A stretch of 11,333 nucleotides of DNA from Litorimonas sp964414555 (GTDB taxonomy: Bacteria; Pseudomonadota; Alphaproteobacteria; Caulobacterales; Maricaulaceae): the NCBI GenBank assembly GCA_964414555.1, contig CAYPWW010000069.1:1-11333 (forward strand), in the 5' to 3' direction. The notes beneath the pieces were generated by a model that worked only from the letters and a program-made list of their open reading frames with translations, ran no database searches and was not told where the DNA came from. Of this stretch, positions 7,258 through 11,333 are shown one piece after another. Position 1 is the first letter of the stretch. Each line of letters opens with the position of its first letter. Position numbers and translations under genes: made by a program.

Positions 7258-7330
7258 ACGCTTTGCCCCCGCATAAATAGAGGAAAATAATATCAGTTAA
7301 ATCAATCTAAAGATGTGTTAATTAATGAAC

Positions 7331-7339
7331 TTATCCACA
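7331..7339 (+). promoter_or_regulatory. DnaA box (TTATCCACA)
   Basis: The nine bases match the strong DnaA-box consensus TTATNCACA exactly. They lie in an A+T-rich spacer 74 bases upstream of the Rhs start and 85 bases upstream of the divergent small gene. One box is not an origin. DnaA control of a neighbouring promoter is possible, as is chance. Confidence 0.45.
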
Positions 7340-7388
7340 TAAAGTTGAGCTACTCGTAAAGCCGGTAAAATGACGTGCGATGCTGATT

Positions 7389-7417
7389 TTGACAGATCAC
7401 CACGCTCACCCTATATC
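7389..7417 (+). promoter_or_regulatory. Sigma-70-type promoter for the small exported protein gene, likely leaderless
   Basis: TTGACA at 7389-7394 is a perfect -35 box. A 17-base spacer leads to TATATC at 7412-7417, which matches the -10 consensus at four of six positions. Transcription would begin about seven bases on, at or beside the A of the ATG at 7424, leaving no room for a ribosome site. This placement also argues against the ATG at 7370. Confidence 0.6.
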
Positions 7418-7423
7418 ACTTCT

Positions 7424-7801
7424 ATGAAATATTTCGCCGCCTCAGCCGCTCTCGTTGCCACACTCGTCCTGCCCGTGGAGGCTACGGCCTGTGATCGGCA
7501 TGGGGGGTATTACAACCCTATGTCAGGGGCGGATTGGCGCACTTACACACCGCAAGCCTCTTATATGGATCCGGCGCTGATGGAATCCGAATGGGAAGAT
7601 CGGGAAACGGTGCCCGCTGCGCGTCCAGAACGACCAAAGCCAAAGTTTTCTTTTGTCGCCAGTCGAGCCTCTGAAAGAGCCCTTGCCGCCCGCGCAAAGA
7701 CAGCGAAATCCGACGTATCAGATGACACCTCTACCGTACAATCCAGCCTCGCGTCTGACAAGACCGCTCCCCGCAAGGTTCGCTTAAAAACGGATCGCTA
7801 G
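7424..7801 (+). CDS. Small exported hypothetical protein
   Basis: This is a 125-residue protein that I do not recognise. The first ~22 residues are a Sec signal peptide (MKYFAASAALVATLVLPVEATA). The mature part begins CDRHGGYYNPMSG, with a single cysteine; ATAC is a poor lipobox, so cleavage by the ordinary signal peptidase is more likely than lipidation. An aromatic segment (DWRTYTPQASYMDPALMESEWED) follows, then a low-complexity tail rich in Ala, Lys, Ser and Arg that is probably unstructured and basic at the end (RKVRLKTDR). The ATG at 7424 is chosen over the upstream in-frame ATG at 7370 because the signal peptide begins there and a promoter covers the upstream codons. Its last 18 bases overlap the end of the opposing permease gene. 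Confidence 0.72.
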   Translation: MKYFAASAALVATLVLPVEATACDRHGGYYNPMSGADWRTYTPQASYMDPALMESEWEDRETVPAARPERPKPKFSFVASRASERALAARAKTAKSDVSDDTSTVQSSLASDKTAPRKVRLKTDR

Positions 7802-9055
7802 CCCATCTGCCACGGATCGGCGCATGGCGCTGATGGCTGGGATCAGCCCCAGCAATGCCGCAGTAACCGTCAGCCCCAACACGACATAGAGATCAAACAG
7901 GCCCGGCAAGGCGCGCGCCGGACTAATGCCAAAGCGCGCTTCTAAGGCGGGTCCAAACACGCTCAACCCGCCATAGAGCAGCACCATTCCCATCACCGCG
8001 CCGAGACATGCGATCAGCGCGGCTTCACTGACCAGCAAGCCCAAGATCGTCCGACCCCGCGCGCCAACCGCGCGCAAGATCGACATTTCGCGTCGCCGCT
8101 CATTTAGCGTCGTCAGGATCGCAGACAAAATCCCGACCAATCCGACAAGGATGACAAAGCCGGATACGACCGCCAGCGCACGCTCGACGACGGATACAAT
8201 ATTCCAAAGCTGACTAAGCGCGACACCCGGGATGACGGCCTGCAACGGTTCCTGTCTATAGGTGTTGAGATCGCGCTGGAGCCGGAGGACCTGCACGCGC
8301 GATGTCGCGCCGATCAATAGGGCTGTGACGCTTTCGGGCTGCATCTCTAGCTGGCGCAACCGGTCGGGATTGATACCGCGACTCATCGGCGTTGGCGTGC
8401 CGTTCTGCCACCCCGCATGAATGGCCTCAATCGCGCCGAGGCTGACAACGACAGAGCGGTCCACGGGTGTACCCGTCGGGGCTAGCAGACCCGAAATCCG
8501 AAACGGCGTATTCTCATGATTGACGAAACTCGTCGCGCCGACACCATGAGACAGAGTGATCGTGTCCCCGATTTTATAATCGAGATCGCGCGCAACCTGC
8601 GCCCCCACAACGACGTCGAAGAGATCATCAAAGGCTTGACCTTCAGCAAAAACTAGCGACTGCCCGCCAGCATATTGATAGCGGGCGAAGTAATCGCGCG
8701 TCGTCCCCATAACGCGGTAGCCTCTGTGCGAGTCGCCTAAGCTGATCGGCACCATCCAGTCGACATCGGAACGAGACGCAATCTGCTGCGCCGTCTCCCA
8801 GGTGATATTATTCGTTGGATCACCGAGCTGGAAAACGGAATAGAGCACCAAATTAATTGAGCTGGAGCGCGCGCCCACGATTAAATCTGTACCGCTAATT
8901 GTGCGCTCAAAACTCGCGCGCGCGCCTTGGCGCAGGTTTTCCACACCAAGAAACAGCAACGTCGCCGTCGCAATCGATAAGATCGTCAGCATAGCCGTCG
9001 CCCGTCGTGCCCAGACGGAACGCCATGCCAGAGAGAGTGTCGTCAAACCGCTCAT
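7784..9055 (-). CDS. ABC transporter permease, FtsX/MacB (LolC/E-like) type
   Basis: This 423-residue inner-membrane protein has the usual layout of the family. A transmembrane helix near residues 18-38 follows a basic start (WRSVWARRATAML). A large periplasmic domain of about 240 residues comes next (MacB_PCD-like). Three C-terminal helices then fall near 290-312, 338-362 and 388-410, and the conserved cytoplasmic loop between the first two of these carries LNERRREMSILRAVGARGRTI. It should pair with the ATPase encoded just upstream, since the two genes overlap as ATGA. Members of this family move lipoproteins or pull on envelope components rather than pumping small ions. Its place behind a ZrgA-like gene ties it to zinc handling, but the substrate is unknown. 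The end overlaps the convergent small gene by 18 bases. Confidence 0.88.
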   Translation of the reverse strand: MSGLTTLSLAWRSVWARRATAMLTILSIATATLLFLGVENLRQGARASFERTISGTDLIVGARSSSINLVLYSVFQLGDPTNNITWETAQQIASRSDVDWMVPISLGDSHRGYRVMGTTRDYFARYQYAGGQSLVFAEGQAFDDLFDVVVGAQVARDLDYKIGDTITLSHGVGATSFVNHENTPFRISGLLAPTGTPVDRSVVVSLGAIEAIHAGWQNGTPTPMSRGINPDRLRQLEMQPESVTALLIGATSRVQVLRLQRDLNTYRQEPLQAVIPGVALSQLWNIVSVVERALAVVSGFVILVGLVGILSAILTTLNERRREMSILRAVGARGRTILGLLVSEAALIACLGAVMGMVLLYGGLSVFGPALEARFGISPARALPGLFDLYVVLGLTVTAALLGLIPAISAMRRSVADGLAIRF

Positions 9056-9777
9056 GCGGAGAGGCTCTGCGAGCGTTTATTGAGACGAGAGAGGTTCACG
9101 GCCCGATCAAAATGCGAGGACAGGCTCTCGTCGTGACTGACAAACAAGAGCGCGCAGCCCGTCTGCCGTCTTTGCCGGTCCAGCAATTCGATGAACCGAT
9201 CTCGATTGGCCGTGTCCAAGGCCGAGGTCGGCTCATCCGCAATCACGAGGTCCGGCGATCCAATCAGCGAGCGCGCGACGGCGACACGTTGTTGTTGCCC
9301 AACGCTTAAGGCACTGACGGGGCGTGCAAGATGGCTGTCCGGCAAGCCAAGCTCTGAGAGCAAGCGAAGCGCCGCCGCGCGGACAGAGCCGTCCGTCGCA
9401 ATGGCTTGGGCCTTGCGCCGCTTTGAAAAACGACACGCCAGTGTCACATTTCCAATCACGTCCAGATAGGGCAGAAGGTTGAGTTGCTGAAAAATAATAC
9501 CGAGATGGTCTGCCCGCACCCGATCCCGTTGTGCAGGAGAGAGATCACTCAGGTGCGCGCCGCAGACCTCTATCTCACCGCTCCACGGACGCAGAATCCC
9601 ACCGACGAGGCTGAGCAGTGTACTTTTGCCGGATCCGCTTGGCCCGCGCAGAAACACACTTTCCCCCGCGGCGACGTGGAGCGTTTCAAGGTCGAGCACG
9701 GGTTCAGACGCCGAATATCCAAAACGCAATTGCGACAGGCGCAGCACGGGATTTTCCATGTTTGGATCAGCCGACAT
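9052..9777 (-). CDS. ABC transporter ATP-binding protein, LolD/MacB type
   Basis: This 241-residue nucleotide-binding subunit has all the expected motifs: Walker A GPSGSGKS (residues ~45-52), Q-loop FQQLNLLPYL, signature LSVGQQQRVAVARSL, Walker B LVIADEPTSALD and the switch histidine in LLFVSHD. The length and the FQQLNLLPYLDVIGNV segment fit the LolD/MacB/FtsE group, whose partners are FtsX-type permeases like the one encoded next. The start at the ATG 9777 leaves 5 bases after the previous stop. A TTG at 9786 overlapping that stop would add three residues, and an ATG at 9759 would remove six, so the exact start is unsure. Confidence 0.92.
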   Translation of the reverse strand: MSADPNMENPVLRLSQLRFGYSASEPVLDLETLHVAAGESVFLRGPSGSGKSTLLSLVGGILRPWSGEIEVCGAHLSDLSPAQRDRVRADHLGIIFQQLNLLPYLDVIGNVTLACRFSKRRKAQAIATDGSVRAAALRLLSELGLPDSHLARPVSALSVGQQQRVAVARSLIGSPDLVIADEPTSALDTANRDRFIELLDRQRRQTGCALLFVSHDESLSSHFDRAVNLSRLNKRSQSLSA

Positions 9778-9782
9778 CAGGA

Positions 9783-10457
9783 TCAATAGGCGTAAGGTTC
9801 GATCTTGGTCAGCGTCAGCTCATACGCACTATTGCCGAGGTCCGAGTCGAAACGTCCCGTCGAGAGCGTGCCTTCCAACCAGACTGGGTCATTGATGTTA
9901 CCGATCTTGGCCTTTGGGTCCGCCTTGATGAAAAGCATCTGGTTCGGCGGCGGTGGTGGCGTATGCAGACAAGCGCCGAAATATGGCACGAGAAGAAATT
10001 CCGAATGACTGGAATCAAGGCTGAAATCGAACGGCACAACATAGCCCGGAATCCTCACATGTTTTCCATTTAATTCTGCAACAACATTAAACGTCCCGAT
10101 CTGCGTCATCTGATCATCGTCACTGCCTTCTTCGATCAGGCTTGAGATGTCAGTGGTCTCTGCATCGACTCCCGCCGCATCCATGAGGCTTTGTTGGTCG
10201 GCCATCATCCGTTGTTCGAAGGATTCGTAAAATTCCGCATAGAGCGCTTCTAGACGTGCCTCTTCGCCCTCTGGCATCAGATCTTCCCACGCCAAAGCCA
10301 TTGGCGCGTCAGCCGTAGCCGCGACCTCCGTTTGCGCAGTATCTTTGCTGTCCGCGCGCTCACCTTGCGAAGCGCTACAGCCCGCAAGCCAGGCGGCAGA
10401 TATGATAAAAGTCGCAACGCGCGCGAGGGTACGAGTGGTAGGGTAAAGTAGCGTCAT
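9783..10457 (-). CDS. DUF3299 lipoprotein, zinc-operon partner
   Basis: This is a 224-residue lipoprotein. A basic start and hydrophobic segment end in WLAGC, with the lipidated cysteine at residue 27. A low-complexity acidic linker and a predicted helical stretch (EARLEALYAEFYESFEQRMM) follow. The DUF3299 domain comes last, with VRIPGYVVPFDF, FLLVPYFGACLHTPPPPPNQ (~156-175) and a C-terminal beta-rich part. The GAC.H.PPPPPNQ motif is the family hallmark; its cysteine and histidine could bind metal, though I know of no direct proof. It starts one base after the ZrgA-like gene stops and precedes the ATPase gene, so it is probably a periplasmic accessory of the same system. Confidence 0.88.
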   Translation of the reverse strand: MTLLYPTTRTLARVATFIISAAWLAGCSASQGERADSKDTAQTEVAATADAPMALAWEDLMPEGEEARLEALYAEFYESFEQRMMADQQSLMDAAGVDAETTDISSLIEEGSDDDQMTQIGTFNVVAELNGKHVRIPGYVVPFDFSLDSSHSEFLLVPYFGACLHTPPPPPNQMLFIKADPKAKIGNINDPVWLEGTLSTGRFDSDLGNSAYELTLTKIEPYAY

Positions 10458-10458
10458 A

Positions 10459-11217
10459 TCAGCGTCCGAGCGTGAGTGCCGTTTTTCGGCGGTCTAGCGT
10501 ATATTGTCTCTGCGCGTCAGGGCCAAGATATACAACCTCTAGCGTTTCCATCAGTGGAAATGCGTCAAAGAGGCCGATATCAACACGGTCCAGCGCTGCC
10601 GGCGAGGCACATTTAAATTTATATGTCACACGCAGATCGCGATGCCCGCGGTCATGGCCATCATCGTTCTCAGCCGCCGCGTGATCATGGTCGTGGTCGC
10701 TCTTATCGTCCGAGACACTTTCCGGAAAAATCTCAAGGCCGGACAGATCTGTTTCGGCCACGCAGCCAGCATCCGACCCAATCGAAAGCATACGCTCGCC
10801 CTTGGACAAAGCCTCTTTCGCCGCATCCACAGCCTCGCGCTGTGCTGCCGTTTTGGGGGCATGCTCAAACCCCAGAAGATTATACAGCGGCGTTTCAAAT
10901 TCTGCCGTGACAAGGTTACCCTCTAAAACAAGGGTCAGCTCTGCACCGCCATGCTGATGGCTCTCCGCCGAGCGAGCCGTTGTATCCGGTTCCAGCTTCG
11001 GAGGGGTGGTCGAAACATCTGTTCCTATTACAGCGGGAGGTTGAGCCAGTGGCTCGGCATTCGATGCAGGAAGTTGTTCAGGACTGTGAGTCCGCATATC
11101 CTCCGCCGCATTCGAACATCCGATGAGCGCGATCAGCGCGGCTGAGAACATCCCGCTTCGTAATCCGATCTGCAGGGTCTTTGATTGGTGAAACGTGATC
11201 ATACGACCAAGTGACAT
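10459..11217 (-). CDS. zrgA: ZrgA-like zinc uptake lipoprotein (DUF2796)
   Basis: This is a 252-residue lipoprotein whose signal segment ends in ALIGC (lipidated cysteine ~34). After a proline-rich linker the DUF2796 domain begins with HQHGGAELTLVLEG (~87). It continues with ETPLYNLLGFEHAPKT, an acidic histidine-rich loop (DHDHDH and GHDRGH, ~165-190), YKFKC and the closing LGPDAQRQYTL. The loop is a plain metal-binding candidate. DUF2796 proteins are the ZrgA family, named after a zinc-regulated uptake system in Vibrio cholerae; zinc binding here is by analogy. I chose the ATG at 11217 because it overlaps the upstream stop as TGATG. An ATG at 11202 also leaves a good signal, and one at 11241 would extend far into the upstream gene. 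Confidence 0.85.
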   Translation of the reverse strand: MSLGRMITFHQSKTLQIGLRSGMFSAALIALIGCSNAAEDMRTHSPEQLPASNAEPLAQPPAVIGTDVSTTPPKLEPDTTARSAESHQHGGAELTLVLEGNLVTAEFETPLYNLLGFEHAPKTAAQREAVDAAKEALSKGERMLSIGSDAGCVAETDLSGLEIFPESVSDDKSDHDHDHAAAENDDGHDRGHRDLRVTYKFKCASPAALDRVDIGLFDAFPLMETLEVVYLGPDAQRQYTLDRRKTALTLGR

Positions 11218-11333
11218 CAACCAGCGCGCGAGACAAGCCACTGGATGCGATCAAAGACTGCGGGGAAATGAGGTATAAAGATAACGACCGCCCCATCGAA
11301 CAAATATATCAGGAAAATGGTGCCCAGAAGAGG
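11217..11333 (-). CDS. C-terminal end of an unidentified membrane protein (partial)
   Basis: The frame is open from the right window edge to a TGA at 11217-11219, giving 38 residues with no start in view. The first ~23 form a hydrophobic stretch (LLGTIFLIYLFDGAVVIFIP), most likely a transmembrane helix. They are followed by a short amphipathic, positively charged tail (FDRIQWLVSRAG). The stop overlaps the ATG of the ZrgA-like gene by one base, which supports both the reading frame and membership of the same operon. Too little is present to name it; a membrane component of the zinc system is one possibility. A 72-residue reading frame at 11078-11296 in another phase overlaps both genes and is not credible. 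Confidence 0.62.
   Translation of the reverse strand, partial: PLLGTIFLIYLFDGAVVIFIPHFPAVFDRIQWLVSRAG

Noticed and set aside
7290..7325. CtrA-like site in the Rhs upstream spacer (TTAG..TTAAC and TTAATTAA motifs)
   Set aside because: The half-sites are six bases apart or imperfect rather than TTAA-N7-TTAAC; A+T-rich sequence gives such near matches by chance.
7258..7330. Promoter for the Rhs gene on the minus strand
   Set aside because: TATTAT- and TTAACA-like hexamers exist but not at a workable spacing, so I could not support a specific site.
11078..11296. 72-residue minus-strand reading frame with an ATG
   Set aside because: It overlaps both the ZrgA-like gene and the membrane protein end in another phase, whereas those two share a clean TGATG junction.
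11217..11333. Zur operator upstream of the ZrgA-like gene
   Set aside because: The A+T patch has no convincing dyad and is better explained as coding sequence of the upstream membrane protein.

Overview
The window reads as chromosomal DNA of a Gram-negative proteobacterium, most likely an alphaproteobacterium. This is inferred from the moderately high G+C of the housekeeping-like genes, the lipoprotein and Sec signals, the ABC/zinc operon type and the leaderless-looking promoter; there is no marker gene that proves it. Almost all genes lie on the minus strand.

Left part (1-7257, minus strand): a Rhs polymorphic-toxin locus. Its main gene (2053-7257) encodes a 1734-residue Sec-exported YD-repeat protein. 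The core is G+C-rich and ends at a DPDGQ motif. After that comes an A+T-richer C-terminal tip of about 160 residues, then a small gene (1649-2056) that overlaps the Rhs stop as ATGA and is the likely cognate immunity gene. Next is a displaced second module (907-1629), which keeps only the last ~99 residues of the Rhs core (about 90% identical to the main gene) fused to a different tip. It is followed by its own candidate immunity gene, a membrane-anchored protein (473-898). At the left edge (1-404) lies a collapsed remnant of a third Rhs copy whose sequence continues out of the window. This is the classic pattern of a main Rhs gene followed by spare tip/immunity cassettes joined by core repeats.

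The Rhs core carries an uncommon feature. Between the YD repeats and the DHLGRP block, about 120 residues form a predicted coiled-coil hairpin with one cysteine at each end (C1327 and C1449). The coding frame of this hairpin is preserved in the left-edge remnant.

Middle (7258-7423): an A+T-rich spacer between the Rhs gene and a divergent small gene. It holds a perfect DnaA box sequence (7331-7339) and a promoter (TTGACA, 17 bp, TATATC) placed so that the small exported protein at 7424-7801 would be made from a leaderless message.

Right part (7784-11333, minus strand): a tightly packed operon read from the right edge leftwards. It consists of the C-terminal end of an unidentified membrane protein, a ZrgA-like (DUF2796) histidine-rich lipoprotein, a DUF3299 lipoprotein, an ABC ATPase of the LolD/MacB type, and an FtsX/MacB-type permease. 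Junctions are TGATG, one base, 3-5 bases, and ATGA. Known biology of ZrgA/DUF2796 points to zinc handling at the cell envelope. The permease gene overlaps the end of the small exported protein gene by 18 bp, tail to tail.
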